A stretch of 64,000 nucleotides of DNA from Gammaproteobacteria bacterium (GCA_009840545.1 VXNM01000010.1:592627-656626); one strand, 5' to 3'; positions 28,212 to 37,492 are shown, counted from the first letter of the stretch. A program made the numbers and translations. The notes: a model not told the origin generated them from the sequence alone.

Positions 28212-29786
28212 CTAGTCGTACACGACTCGAAACCCAATCGTTTCAGTCTGGTGATTGATTGGCACTTTTCGACTGAACGTTGTTCTTGTCGTCTCTTCGC
28301 CAGGAAGCATCCAATTGCCCCCCTGTACCCACATCGCCACAGTGCCCGCATCGATTGTGACGGAGCGAGTCCACTCGGAGACGTTTCCACCGAGATGCCG
28401 AATACCCCCTGGAGTGATGTCATTGGTCTTGGAATCGCACTTGGCGAGCCGTCCAGCTGCATCGTCACCCGTCGTCGCAATGGCAGCATCGTAGGTGTCG
28501 CCCCAAGGGAACAATCGTTTCTCAGTCCCAGCAGCTATCGCTCTCCATTCCTCGGAAGTGGGCAGTCGCCCGCCTGACCAACGCGCAAACGCATCTGCCG
28601 ACCACCAACTGATCCCTGTTACAGGGAAATAGAGGTCTTCCTTTTGCTTTGACCAGTTCATCGGTTCATGGGAGTGTCCTGCAGGTTCGTTGTCATTAGC
28701 ATAGAGTCCAGCATTAACGAGAGGGTCTGCAAGGAACTTCGCATAGTCGTTTCGACTTACTTCACATCTATCCGCCCGCAGCCTTCCCAATGACTTTTCC
28801 GTTGATAGGACCAGCTTCGCAAGAGAGACGTCGCTATCTGGAGGTAAAGCCGTGACAAATTGTGTGACTCGTGCTTGAGCAGGCAGCCCGACGGTGTAGT
28901 CGCCGCCCTCCAACAGTACGGTGCTGCCGGCAGGTGTTCCCCAGGGCAGAACAGGGGGAGGAGGATCTTCGTATACGCACCGAAAACCAAGATGATGACT
29001 CTGGATCTCCGAACTAACTGGTAGCCATGCAGCACTCAAGGCATAGAGATCGCGAGCATTGATGCGCACGGGTGGTGCTCCAAACACCGGAATTTGACCA
29101 GGTCCTGTAAGCAAAGTAGGAGCTGTAGTTCCCGCCGTCCATTCCATGACATTGTTTGCCAAGTCTTGCACGCCCAAGGGAGTACCCGTCGTTGGATGTG
29201 TACGACATGGTTGCTGAGCGTTTCGGTCGGGCTCCGTGAACGGCCATGCTGTATCGTTGAAGTCGTTTCCCCAAGGATATAGGCGTCCCTGTCTACCTCG
29301 AGCGATGGCTTCCATTTCTTCAACCATTGGGAGGCGCCCTCCCACACTCCGACAGTACGTCGAAGCACCACGAAAACTCACGCCGCTGGCAGGAGAATTT
29401 AGTCTTCCCGCGCTTCTGTGTCCTGTGGAAGCGGAAGCCAACCAGTCTGGTGGCTCGGCATCGGACTGGTTACGAGATGTTGCCCACTCAACAAATCGCT
29501 CGTACTCTATCTGTGAAACTTCGCATTCATCCACCTGAAGGGGCGCAAGCAAGATCTGCCGTTCCGGTTTGTCGAGACGAATGCGGAGCTCCGTACTAAA
29601 CCATTGACGATCCAGCATTTTGAGTACGGCGTCATCTACGTTTCGCGCTCGTTTGCTTGGTGCTTCCCAGGCGCGTAATTCAACTTCGATGGCGTCGATA
29701 TCCGTACGACCAACATTTAGCCATGTAATGGCAATGCCAGCGAGTAGCAGTGCAAGCAGAATGAGGATGGGTTTGCGCCAACTCAT
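28212..29786 (-). CDS. Membrane-anchored protein with two SUMF1/FGE-fold domains
   Basis: A 524-residue protein with an N-terminal membrane helix (about 6-22) and two copies of the formylglycine-generating-enzyme fold. Domain 1 covers about residues 85-275 (VDECEVSQIEYERFV, GGRLPMVEEMEAIARG, YPWGNDFND, NNVMEWT, GFRCVYE); domain 2 covers about 330-524 (ADRCEVSRNDYAKFL, GGRLPTSEEWRAIAAG, FPWGDTY, GNVSEWT, GFRVVYD). The paired catalytic Cys of true FGE, expected shortly after the RGGSW-like stretch, is absent in both; domain 2 has QGGNWMLPGEE there. So it is not expected to make formylglycine and may act as a binding or structural part. It is the last gene of a four-gene overlapping operon. Confidence 0.85.
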   Translation of the reverse strand: MSWRKPILILLALLLAGIAITWLNVGRTDIDAIEVELRAWEAPSKRARNVDDAVLKMLDRQWFSTELRIRLDKPERQILLAPLQVDECEVSQIEYERFVEWATSRNQSDAEPPDWLASASTGHRSAGRLNSPASGVSFRGASTYCRSVGGRLPMVEEMEAIARGRQGRLYPWGNDFNDTAWPFTEPDRNAQQPCRTHPTTGTPLGVQDLANNVMEWTAGTTAPTLLTGPGQIPVFGAPPVRINARDLYALSAAWLPVSSEIQSHHLGFRCVYEDPPPPVLPWGTPAGSTVLLEGGDYTVGLPAQARVTQFVTALPPDSDVSLAKLVLSTEKSLGRLRADRCEVSRNDYAKFLADPLVNAGLYANDNEPAGHSHEPMNWSKQKEDLYFPVTGISWWSADAFARWSGGRLPTSEEWRAIAAGTEKRLFPWGDTYDAAIATTGDDAAGRLAKCDSKTNDITPGGIRHLGGNVSEWTRSVTIDAGTVAMWVQGGNWMLPGEETTRTTFSRKVPINHQTETIGFRVVYD

Positions 29787-31498
29787 TCCGATCTACGCAT
29801 ACCTGGTCTCCAGAACAGCAACAGAAGCAAGACCATTGCTCCAAGAATGCAATAGAGGATCACGAGCCAAGTTCTGACTCCGAAGAAGGCGACATCTGCT
29901 TGAACCGTAATGGGTTGATTGTCGATTCGCACCCGATTGCTATCGGCGAGTACCGTAAGAAAACCGTCCTCATCGATTGTGGAATAGACAAAGCCGACGA
30001 CAAAGTCGTTGAGGCTGGCAGAAATGTAAGCGATCGCCCGCCAGCTCGGCTCGTCTCCTGTTTCAGTACCCAGTGGTGTCAGCACAACGGAACCTTGACC
30101 CAATGCAACCTGCAGTCCTCGCCAAATGTCTGGAAACTTGTTCAAACTCAATCTCGGCAAGACCATATCGAAGCCCTCGGGAGGATTGTCAGGATCCACT
30201 CTGGCTTCAACCTCCAAGAGAATGCGGTTAGATAGAAGCCGTAATGAAGCGTGGCCCGGTTCCTGAATTGGTACGAGAGTGATTGGTATTGGGTCAAATC
30301 TTGATGCGGGGCCTCCAAGGCGACCAGCCATTTCCAATGAGTCGTGGAGGTCTTGAATGACTGAAGTCTCTTGTGCTGTCAATGCGTCTAGCTTATCGAG
30401 GTTTTCAGCAATCTTAAGTAGGAAATCTTCCAACAATTCGGTGGGCGGTAAATTCTTGTCCAAGTAATCTTGAAGTTCGCTAATGTAAATCATTAGCGCA
30501 CCAAGCAAAGACGGTAAATCTGTGTCCTCAAGTGGGAGGCTAGTCTCCGGCTGAACCAGCGATTGGGGATCTGCCAATCGAAGTTGAAAGGTGTTTTGAT
30601 TGGAACTATCAGCTCCAGGTGTTCCTACGCTACCAGAACCGGAATTACTGCTTGAGTTGGGCGTCGTCGCATCGGGAAAACTACCCATTGCACTTGGATC
30701 CATGGGACCTTGACCGATCCCCAAGCTTGAGCCTTCTGGAATATCCGTTGAGTCCAGACCGGAACCGCAGTCCATACCAGGTGGACAATCGCCCATGGTT
30801 TCTGGAGGCCAGGTTCCACTTGAATCGCCGTCGGCATCCCCACCTCCACCTTCAAGAAGCTCTTCAAAGAGCGAATTGACTTGGGACTCACCGCCAGATG
30901 CGCCTCCTTGGCCAACACAGTCTTCAAAACTCATGCCGGGCGGACAGTCTCCGGGAGCTCCGGATCCCAAAGCGCCGCCTTTGCCCCCCATGAAGTGCCA
31001 GTGCCAAATGCGAATTCCGTGGTCTCGCAGAATGGACATGAGCAAGTAATACGTTCCTACATCATAGATGTCGCCTCGGATACTCCCACGCGCGGTCGTA
31101 GGTAGTCGATAAAGAAAGTCGTCGAGAGTATTGGGCGTTTGAAGTAGCTCTCCCCTTGTCCACACAGTACCAGAGTAGGGATCTCGTACCACATTGCGAT
31201 GGAATTCCAGCACGGGCATGATTTCAGGATGCCAAACTTGATCTTGCGGCGAGTTTTCATAGTCGTGCAGCAGTGCCGGCGGACTCGCAGCCATCTTATT
31301 CAGGACAAGCGATGTGCTGAATTCACGGGTCATGACGACACCTATTTCCTGAACCTTTTCTGTGTAGCGTTCTTCCTTCTCGGCTCGGGCAGCGATGCTC
31401 AAAACGATCACGATAACGAGTACAGCCACTCCGTTGGCAAGAATGTCGACAAGCGCAACTCCAGCGAAGTTAGGAATTCGAGAAGCCGAAGAGGTCAC
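29783..31498 (-). CDS. Large two-helix membrane protein with TolR/MotB-like N-terminal helix
   Basis: A 571-residue protein of unknown family. The N-terminal helix (about 13-37, ALVDILANGVAVLVIVIV) holds an Asp at residue 18, placed like the proton-coupling Asp in ExbD/TolR/MotB. Residues 40-165 are mixed; 170-305 are low-complexity Gly/Ser/Pro/Asp with two GDCPPGM motifs (183-189, 236-242), each followed by another Cys. A coiled-coil-prone region spans about 325-395, a beta-rich domain 405-535, and a second membrane helix 543-563 with a short basic tail. The middle should be periplasmic. It overlaps its neighbours by 4 bases on both sides. Its place after a TolQ-like channel gene suggests a stator or transducing partner; this is inference. 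Confidence 0.75.
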   Translation of the reverse strand: MTSSASRIPNFAGVALVDILANGVAVLVIVIVLSIAARAEKEERYTEKVQEIGVVMTREFSTSLVLNKMAASPPALLHDYENSPQDQVWHPEIMPVLEFHRNVVRDPYSGTVWTRGELLQTPNTLDDFLYRLPTTARGSIRGDIYDVGTYYLLMSILRDHGIRIWHWHFMGGKGGALGSGAPGDCPPGMSFEDCVGQGGASGGESQVNSLFEELLEGGGGDADGDSSGTWPPETMGDCPPGMDCGSGLDSTDIPEGSSLGIGQGPMDPSAMGSFPDATTPNSSSNSGSGSVGTPGADSSNQNTFQLRLADPQSLVQPETSLPLEDTDLPSLLGALMIYISELQDYLDKNLPPTELLEDFLLKIAENLDKLDALTAQETSVIQDLHDSLEMAGRLGGPASRFDPIPITLVPIQEPGHASLRLLSNRILLEVEARVDPDNPPEGFDMVLPRLSLNKFPDIWRGLQVALGQGSVVLTPLGTETGDEPSWRAIAYISASLNDFVVGFVYSTIDEDGFLTVLADSNRVRIDNQPITVQADVAFFGVRTWLVILYCILGAMVLLLLLFWRPGMRRSE

Positions 31499-32043
31499 GG
31501 CAGGTCCTCAACATGATCCTGAATGTACTCAGGAATGTCATCAAGCATCACGGACTTGAGGAATTCGTTGTCCGCTATGACCCAGCCAATCCGCAAAGGT
31601 CGGTAGGGCCACATGTCATACAAGCAATTACGTGCCACAGTCATTGTTGCGATGCTTCCTTCGAGCAGAAAGAACAACAATTGATCGTCTCCGTCTCCGT
31701 ACACACGTTCTGCATAGCGACGAAACGCGCTGCCAGGCTTACAGATGTCATCGCGGGCAACACCTTCGGCGGTTTCCACGATGCGCACAGCTTCCGGAAA
31801 CACAATGATCGAATAGCCGGAACTGCCGTCCATGCGTTCAATGCGATAGTGGCCCTCGGTCGTGGACTCACTGATTCGTTCTCGAACAGCCGCTTCCGAA
31901 ACCACGTTGACAACGAGAAGGAACACAAGCATCAGTGCAAACATGCCGCCGAATACGGCCATCATTGGTGCACTGTTTTCCTCTTGCTGCGAGATTCCCG
32001 CAGTGCTGTTTCGAGAGGAACTACTGTGAGTTTCAGTGAACAC
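31495..32043 (-). CDS. Single-pass membrane protein, possible ExbD/MotB-like partner
   Basis: A 182-residue protein with a short Ser-rich cytoplasmic head, one membrane helix (about 27-48, MMAVFGGMFALMLVFLLVV) and a periplasmic domain. Topology and position match ExbD/TolR, but the helix lacks the conserved Asp, with Gly-Gly in its place. The periplasmic domain (from about 60) has two Cys (DDICKPGS, ARNCLYDMW) and no OmpA-type peptidoglycan motif. It overlaps the TolQ-like gene upstream by 11 bases and the 571-residue gene downstream by 4. The Asp of the pair may be supplied by that next protein. Confidence 0.72.
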   Translation of the reverse strand: MFTETHSSSSRNSTAGISQQEENSAPMMAVFGGMFALMLVFLLVVNVVSEAAVRERISESTTEGHYRIERMDGSSGYSIIVFPEAVRIVETAEGVARDDICKPGSAFRRYAERVYGDGDDQLLFFLLEGSIATMTVARNCLYDMWPYRPLRIGWVIADNEFLKSVMLDDIPEYIQDHVEDLP

Positions 32044-33070
32044 GTACGTTGTCGCGCAGATATCGTTCTAGTGAGGTCAATGTACGTTCTTCACCACGCT
32101 GAACAAGTGCGAGTAGAAGAGCCAATGCAATGCTGAGTGAAAGTGCAATGAGCGTAGTGTCGAACGCGATGCCCAACGGTGAAATTGCGGCTCCAAGTTC
32201 GCTTGACAAGCCACTGAGTCCTGATTCGGACGAAATGATTCCTCGAATGCCATCTGCGGCTAGAGAAATGCCAAGGACAGTTCCGATGAAACCCAAGACA
32301 GGTGTCGCAAAGCTTATGTAACGAGGCACGAGATAAGACTCGTCGTGTCGTCGCCAAAGGAACTGAAGCTGAACATCTAGACTGTCGGCATCGCGAGCTA
32401 CGTTTCGTACCCTATCAATGTTCGAGTTTGCGACCGGTCCGTCGTCGTTTTCCCATTTGTTCATCGACAATCGAAGAAAAAATGCATTCCACCATTTGCT
32501 GAGTAATAGAAGCACTCCCCAATAGAAGATAAACACGGTCACAGGCGGAATGATCCCTCTGCTAAGGAAACGCTGGGTTACGTTGTGAGCAATTTCTACA
32601 ACTCCTTCAATCCATTCCATTAAGAGCAAGGTTCCCGCACAAAGGATGAGTGCAGTAACCATCGTCAGGTATAGACTGGGTCCCCCAAGAAATCGAGCCA
32701 ACCACTCCAACGCGTCAGTCTGACGCATCGAGGCAGCTTCAATCCACAGGCCTGTTATATATAGCGCAATGGCCACGACGAACAAGGGTGCGAGCCGCGA
32801 GGTCCATGATCCACTCTCGCCTTGGAAAATGATCTCTAACGCGGGCAGTGCAAAGGTGATTGCTACTGCGGACAAACCGACCATTCCTGTGTAGCCGAGC
32901 GAGAGAAGTAACGTTCGTCGTGTCGTGCGCCACGAATAAAGGCCACCGACCACCACGATCGCAAGAATAATGGGTATTGCCGCAAGCACTATCGGTTGGT
33001 TGAATGCTTGAACGACGTTTACTGATACGAGACTTAGTAGTAACAGATATAGGATTGCGGCTATAACCAC
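32033..33070 (-). CDS. MotA/TolQ/ExbB-family proton-channel-like protein with extra N-terminal helices
   Basis: A 345-residue membrane protein with about eight helices. The last two carry the family signature: PVLGFIGTVLGISLA (257-271) and AISPLGIAFDTTLIALSLSIAL (295-316), the pore-lining helices of MotA/TolQ/ExbB with the polar Thr pair. Four additional N-terminal helices (about 3-22, 28-46, 55-78, 94-112) come before the core, which normal ExbB or TolQ lack. A cytoplasmic segment (about 205-250) precedes the signature, as expected. First gene of a four-gene overlapping operon (33070 to 28212), so it probably powers the complex made with the two following membrane proteins. GTG or ATG choice: the ORF starts with GTG at 33070 (GTGGTTATAGCC). 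Confidence 0.82.
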   Translation of the reverse strand: MVIAAILYLLLLSLVSVNVVQAFNQPIVLAAIPIILAIVVVGGLYSWRTTRRTLLLSLGYTGMVGLSAVAITFALPALEIIFQGESGSWTSRLAPLFVVAIALYITGLWIEAASMRQTDALEWLARFLGGPSLYLTMVTALILCAGTLLLMEWIEGVVEIAHNVTQRFLSRGIIPPVTVFIFYWGVLLLLSKWWNAFFLRLSMNKWENDDGPVANSNIDRVRNVARDADSLDVQLQFLWRRHDESYLVPRYISFATPVLGFIGTVLGISLAADGIRGIISSESGLSGLSSELGAAISPLGIAFDTTLIALSLSIALALLLALVQRGEERTLTSLERYLRDNVRVH

Positions 33071-33272
33071 ACTCTATCCTTAGGGCTTTCCGGAAATTAG
33101 AGGGAGAATTCGGATTGAAATGGTATCGCATTTAACCAAATGGCCATGTAGCGATGTGTTTTCCTTTAGATTAGAAGAATTGGAATCGGTTCGGGAGTTG
33201 AATACATTTGGTTAAGATGGCACTCGTCAGTGCCAAAGTGGCAATCTTTAGAGTCGGGACGGAGTTATAGAC

Positions 33273-34925
33273 ATGAAGAGTGCTTTGTATGGGTTGGTAG
33301 GTGCAACTAGAACCCGCTTGTTGATCGCGGGCACATTGCTCTCGGCAATCATTGCGGTGAACCCAAGTGTGGCTGCAGAAGAGTCTGAGTCGTCCGATGA
33401 AGCGCCGGGTCTTACTGTTGAGACGAATGCCGGTAAAGTGCGAGGACAGCTGGAGGACGAATCGGTACGAGTGTTCAAGGGTATACCGTTTGCGGCTCCT
33501 CCGGTGGGGGACCTGCGTTGGAGTGAGCCTCGACCTGCAGAGAGCTGGAACGGAGTTCGAGATGCAACGGAGTTCGGAGCGGATTGCATGCAGCCCGCTG
33601 GTGGTATCGGTTCTAGCCAAGCCGAGAAGTCGGAGGATTGCCTCTACCTAAATATTTGGTCGGTTGAAAGGGACGAACCTCAACCGGTCATGGTCTGGAT
33701 CCACGGCGGAGGATTTAGCTTTGGTAGTGGAGCCAATGAGGGTTACGACGGTACAGAATTCGCGAAGTCCGGCGTCGTTTTAGTGACGATTAATTACCGA
33801 CTGGGCCTTGCAGGATTCTTTGCACACCCTGGCTTGAGTGAAGAATCGGAAATGGGGATTTCGGGTAACCAAGGAATCCACGACCAACTTGCCGCTCTTA
33901 TATGGGTTCAGGAAAACATCGCCGCATTCGGCGGTGATCCCAACAACGTTACGATCTTTGGAGAGTCAGCCGGATCCATGAGTGTCTGCTATTTAATTGC
34001 AACTCCTCTGTCCAAAGGACTGTTCCAAAAGGCTATTGGACAGTCTGGAGGTTGTTTCAACAAACACCCAACACTGGATGATCCACTAGAAAATCCCGAG
34101 CAGACTCGAGGTGAACTTGCCGGAGGCGGCCATGCTGCTGGTGTAGTCATGGCCCAAGCACTTGGCGCTACAGGAGAAGGGATTGAAGCTATTGAAGAAC
34201 TGCGAGAAATGGACTGGGGTGCACTTGTTGTGGCGCATCAGCAGAGCGGTGTTTCGTTGTCATGGCGATCAATCTATGTAGACGGCTATCTGTTCCCGGA
34301 TCAAATGGGCAACTTGCTTGGCGCTGATGGAGGCAATCCAGTGCCTTCTCTTGTTGGCTCCAACACCGACGAAGGTACTTGGCTCTACGCTGGAATCCCC
34401 GAGCGCAGTATGGAGGACTGGAAGACATCGGTTCGTGAGAATACGGAAAGGGACGCGGAGAAGTTCATCGAACTGTACATGGAAGACGCAAGGAAGTCGA
34501 CTAAGACCGCTTCCCAGCAAATGATCTCGGACGTTGTCTTTGCCTGGGAAATGCGGAAGTGGGCACAGTTGATCACTCAACGGGGATCAGATGCGTATAT
34601 GTATGTCTTTAGTCATGCACCTTTCTTTCCCGGCTTGGGCCCAGAAAGACCTATGGGTGCATACCATGCTGGAGAAATTGCCTTTGTCTTCAATAACCGG
34701 AGTGAAACGAATTGGAATGAAGACGATCACATGGTTGCAGATCTAATGCATGCCTATTGGGTGAATTTCGCGAAGACTGGATCGCCAAACGGAAACGGTC
34801 TTCCAACTTGGCCCGTTTACGACGCTGACCTTGACAATGCATTGGAAATAAACGCGAATCCGGAAACCATCAAGGGATGGCGCAAGGCGAAATTGGACGG
34901 TTGGGAATCTATAGTCGAGTACTAA
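33273..34925 (+). CDS. Exported type B carboxylesterase
   Basis: A 550-residue alpha/beta-hydrolase of the carboxylesterase/para-nitrobenzyl esterase group. A signal peptide (about 8-31, cleaved near VAAEE) sends it to the periplasm. Visible marks: FKGIPFAAPPVGDLRW, EDCLYLNIW, oxyanion HGGGFSFGSG, nucleophile elbow FGESAGS (Ser about residue 231), acid in GSNTDEGTW (about 366) and His in AYHAGEIAFVF (about 464). ATG at 33273, with CGGAG just ahead. Diverges from the TolQ-like operon. Natural ester substrate unknown. Confidence 0.93.
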   Translation: MKSALYGLVGATRTRLLIAGTLLSAIIAVNPSVAAEESESSDEAPGLTVETNAGKVRGQLEDESVRVFKGIPFAAPPVGDLRWSEPRPAESWNGVRDATEFGADCMQPAGGIGSSQAEKSEDCLYLNIWSVERDEPQPVMVWIHGGGFSFGSGANEGYDGTEFAKSGVVLVTINYRLGLAGFFAHPGLSEESEMGISGNQGIHDQLAALIWVQENIAAFGGDPNNVTIFGESAGSMSVCYLIATPLSKGLFQKAIGQSGGCFNKHPTLDDPLENPEQTRGELAGGGHAAGVVMAQALGATGEGIEAIEELREMDWGALVVAHQQSGVSLSWRSIYVDGYLFPDQMGNLLGADGGNPVPSLVGSNTDEGTWLYAGIPERSMEDWKTSVRENTERDAEKFIELYMEDARKSTKTASQQMISDVVFAWEMRKWAQLITQRGSDAYMYVFSHAPFFPGLGPERPMGAYHAGEIAFVFNNRSETNWNEDDHMVADLMHAYWVNFAKTGSPNGNGLPTWPVYDADLDNALEINANPETIKGWRKAKLDGWESIVEY

Positions 34926-35101
34926 GCGAACGACTTCTGAGCAGATGAGATTTTCAGTCGGTTAACTCGATTTCAATTCGGAGTCTGGAGCTAAGACTGC
35001 CGACGTAGAGTTTGTCAATGTTCAAGAATGCACCAATAGGGCCGGGAATTCACCTCGTCAAGTCCTAAACCGACAGTGGGGTCTCGCAATCCGTAGCGGT
35101 T

Positions 35102-36154
35102 TTGCTAGGATTTACAGCCCTCTCCAGCTCCTGCACTCACGTGGACTACCCCAAACAGCCTGATACTTACGCCAGCATCTTCAGGACTGAAACTGATGTG
35201 CAACTTCCGGCAAAACCGGACAATCGCACTCGCTACATGTACTTCAAGACTATCGCACGAGGCGGAAAGTGTGTCATTAGCTCTTGCAAAGATCTTCACC
35301 TGAGACGTACAGTTTGCTACAAGACGTTGCGACCTGAACTCGCCAAGAATCCTGCGGAACAAGAGAGATTCTTGCGCGAAGCGCGAATTACTGCGATGCT
35401 GCAGCACCCCAATACGATACCGACCTACGAACTAGGCCGAGATGTGCGTGGAAACTATTACTTCACCATGAAGTTGGTTCATGGTTCAACACTCCGTGAG
35501 TTGATCCAGCGATGCATCGAACGCCGAACTCACCAAGTCGAGGGATTTGGACTTCCCAGACTCATCGAAATCCTCATGCAAGTGTGCCACGCAACACATT
35601 ACGCCCATATTCACGGAGTCGTACACAGAGACATCAAACCCGAGAATGTGCTGGTCGGGGACTTTGGCGAGGTCATGTTGCTAGATTGGGGCACAGCCAA
35701 GGTATGGGATGACAGCAGTAGGTCAAATGTCCATGAGGACATGCTTTCTCCCGAATTCAAGCTTGCAAAAATCGACATAAGCGATTCAAACATTGAGCTG
35801 ACCCGTCGTGCCCCGCTGGATGGTACTCCGCCGCACATGTCAACGGAGCAACTGCTCGATCCTCTAGATATTGACCACAGAACTGACATCTACAGTATTG
35901 GTACTGTTCTGTATGAGATTCTGACGTTGCGGCGAATGTTTCGGGGAGAGGACGTGGAATCGGTTTTGGAACGCATTCGAAATCGAGATTTTGTGCCACC
36001 GCGAGAGCGAAGTCCAAATTTGGACATTCCAATCGAACTGGAGGATATTTGTCTACGATGCACTTTGCTCAACCGAGAGGAGAGGTTTCAATCGGTAGAC
36101 ACTCTCATCTCCGAACTTGAACGATGGACGCACCAAGCCAGAGCAGCTAGCTAA
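35102..36154 (+). CDS. Serine/threonine protein kinase (Hanks type)
   Basis: A soluble kinase of about 350 residues with no membrane helix or sensor domain. The glycine loop is modified (IARGGKCVISSCKD, 51-64), the ATP Lys is in VCYKTL (about 74), the catalytic loop is HRDIKPEN (175-182), and the Mg-binding DFG is DWG (195-197). The substrate-binding segment reads GTPPHMSTEQ (241-250) in place of a standard APE. These variants occur together in a bacterial kinase subfamily, so activity is likely. Start is unsure: TTG at 35102 or GTG at 35141; neither has a strong ribosome-binding site. It follows the esterase on the same strand by 176 bases. The SUMF1-fold operon is close by, but linkage is only positional. 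Confidence 0.85.
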   Translation: MLGFTALSSSCTHVDYPKQPDTYASIFRTETDVQLPAKPDNRTRYMYFKTIARGGKCVISSCKDLHLRRTVCYKTLRPELAKNPAEQERFLREARITAMLQHPNTIPTYELGRDVRGNYYFTMKLVHGSTLRELIQRCIERRTHQVEGFGLPRLIEILMQVCHATHYAHIHGVVHRDIKPENVLVGDFGEVMLLDWGTAKVWDDSSRSNVHEDMLSPEFKLAKIDISDSNIELTRRAPLDGTPPHMSTEQLLDPLDIDHRTDIYSIGTVLYEILTLRRMFRGEDVESVLERIRNRDFVPPRERSPNLDIPIELEDICLRCTLLNREERFQSVDTLISELERWTHQARAAS

Positions 36155-36225
36155 TCGGCCCGTACATGGGAGTGTGTTCCTCTCTTTGCTAAGATAGCTT
36201 CGCTTGCCGAATTGAGGAAAATCGG

Positions 36226-36444
36226 ATGGACGTGAAGATCACATATTGCAATTCTTGAGGCTACAAACCTAAAGCGGCCAGTTTGGCTGCAAAACTAGAG
36301 AGCGAACTTCAAGCTAGCGTCGAACTGATTGCTGGAGGCGGCGGGATCTTTGATGTGGATGTCAACGGATCAATCGTTTACTCGAAGCATCAGACCGGCG
36401 AATTTCCGGACGAAACATCGCTAGTCGATCAACTTCGCGCCTAA
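36226..36444 (+). CDS. Rdx/SelW-family selenoprotein (Sec encoded by TGA at 36256-36258)
   Basis: A 72-residue thioredoxin-like protein read through an in-frame TGA. It begins MDVKITYCNS, then TGA, then GYKPKAASLAAKL. The redox motif is C-x-x-Sec (Cys 8, Sec 11) after the first strand, exactly where the SelW/SelT/SelH (Rdx) family has it. The rest fits the family too: an alpha helix, GGGGIFDVDVNGSIVYS, and the hallmark SKHQTGEFPDE near the end. ATG at 36226 has GAGGAAAA ahead. A hairpin of SECIS type lies 15 bases after the TGA. Expected role is thiol redox chemistry; partners are unknown. Selenocysteine machinery (SelA, SelB, SelC, SelD) must be elsewhere. The gene stands alone between the kinase and thiG. 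Confidence 0.85.
36259..36300 (+). promoter_or_regulatory. Candidate bacterial SECIS element
   Basis: Fifteen bases after the TGA, GCGGCC (36274-36279) pairs with GGCTGC (36285-36290), six pairs including one G-U, around the loop AGTTT. A G within the first two loop bases and this distance from the TGA are the known traits of bacterial SECIS stem-loops read by SelB. Confidence 0.65.
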
Positions 36445-36486
36445 GCAAGTTTCATCAAAGCAGATCGATTCGTGAATCGGCGTCGG

Positions 36487-37293
36487 CTAGGACGCTTGAT
36501 TCTGAACTTTTGATTGCCAGAAAGGCGTACCCACGATAGGCGTCGAAGCATGGGCTGTGTCGCTTGGTGCCATCGGTCCAGCGAGATACGCTAATCGTCC
36601 AGCTTTTACTGCGTGGCTCATTGCAGTTGCCATTGCCACCGGATCATCCGCGGTTGCCACGGCAGTGTTGACTAGTACGCCATCAAATCCCAATTCAAGA
36701 GCAGTTGCAGCATGGGAAGGCAGACCGATTCCTGCGTCGACGAGCAATTTCGCGTCCGGAAGGCGATCTCGAAGAGTCTCCAGCGCGTAGGTGTTGATTA
36801 GTCCCTTGCCTGTCCCGATCGGTGATCCCCAGGGCATGATGACTTCACACCCTGAGTTGTACAGTCGTTGGCACACGACCAAGTCGTCTGTGCAATAGGC
36901 GAAAACCTTAAAATCCAGTGCAAGTAATTGTTCGGTCGCGGTTAGTAGCTCGTAGGGATTGGGTTGGAGGTTGTACTCGTCGCCGGTAACCTCGAGCTTG
37001 ATCCAATTCGTTTCGAATATTTCTCGACTCATTTGCGCTAGAGTTACGGCCTCATGCGTACTGTGGCAGCCTGCTGTGTTGGGAAGAATATGGCAACCCA
37101 ATTTAGAGATCCGATCCCATATGTTTTGTCCTCCCTTTGTTGCCGGTGACTGACGGCGCAAACTGGTCGTGACAACTTCCGCCCCAGACTGTTGAATAGC
37201 ATCCTCCATGATCGCGGGCGAAGGGTAGCGAGCGGTTCCGAGAAATAGTCGACTGTTCAGTTGCACCCCGTATACGTCCCACGCATCAGACAT
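36487..37293 (-). CDS. thiG: Thiazole synthase
   Basis: Joins deoxyxylulose phosphate, dehydroglycine and the ThiS thiocarboxylate into the thiazole of thiamine. The 268-residue TIM-barrel has the Schiff-base Lys region [22 protein letters not shown] and [13 protein letters not shown] for phosphate binding, and VLVNTAVA. The ATG at 37293 is one base beyond the thiS stop; a longer frame to 37377 overlaps thiS and is not used. Last gene of thiC-thiO-thiS-thiG. Converges on the selenoprotein gene. Confidence 0.95.
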   Translation of the reverse strand: MSDAWDVYGVQLNSRLFLGTARYPSPAIMEDAIQQSGAEVVTTSLRRQSPATKGGQNIWDRISKLGCHILPNTAGCHSTHEAVTLAQMSREIFETNWIKLEVTGDEYNLQPNPYELLTATEQLLALDFKVFAYCTDDLVVCQRLYNSGCEVIMPWGSPIGTGKGLINTYALETLRDRLPDAKLLVDAGIGLPSHAATALELGFDGVLVNTAVATADDPVAMATAMSHAVKAGRLAYLAGPMAPSDTAHASTPIVGTPFWQSKVQNQAS

Positions 37294-37294
37294 C

Positions 37295-37492
37295 CTAGCC
37301 TCCCTCAATTGGGGAGAGGACATCGAGACTATCGCCCTCTTGGACCCGGTAGTGGGACCAAGACTCCTTCTCCACAAATTCTTGATTGACCGCTACGACA
37401 ACCTTGTTGCATTGGTAGCCTAGTTTCTCGAGTATGTTCGTCAGTCGATGTGATGCTACATCGACTTTGTCACCGTTTACGAGTATGCGAAT
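37295..37492 (-). CDS. thiS: Sulfur carrier protein ThiS with a non-standard ATT start
   Basis: A 65-residue ubiquitin-like sulfur carrier, beginning [14 protein letters not shown] and ending in the required Gly-Gly (SPIEGG, stop TAG). No ATG, GTG or TTG is in frame at the 5' end. The frame opens between ATT codons at 37495 and 37492, preceded at a good distance by a perfect AAGGAGG (37510-37504) within the end of thiO. I therefore infer initiation at ATT, 37492 or 37495. It overlaps thiO by 16-19 bases and is followed by thiG with one base between, so it is in a coupled operon. The C-terminal Gly is activated by ThiF, which is not in this window. Confidence 0.88.
   Translation of the reverse strand: MRILVNGDKVDVASHRLTNILEKLGYQCNKVVVAVNQEFVEKESWSHYRVQEGDSLDVLSPIEGG

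Noticed and set aside
28212-29786. Active formylglycine-generating enzyme
   Set aside because: Both SUMF1-fold domains lack the paired catalytic Cys, and no sulfatase gene is nearby.
28212-33070. Zorya-type phage defence (ZorA/ZorB)
   Set aside because: The channel protein lacks the long ZorA tail, no OmpA-type peptidoglycan domain is present, and no ZorC/D/E helicase or nuclease follows.
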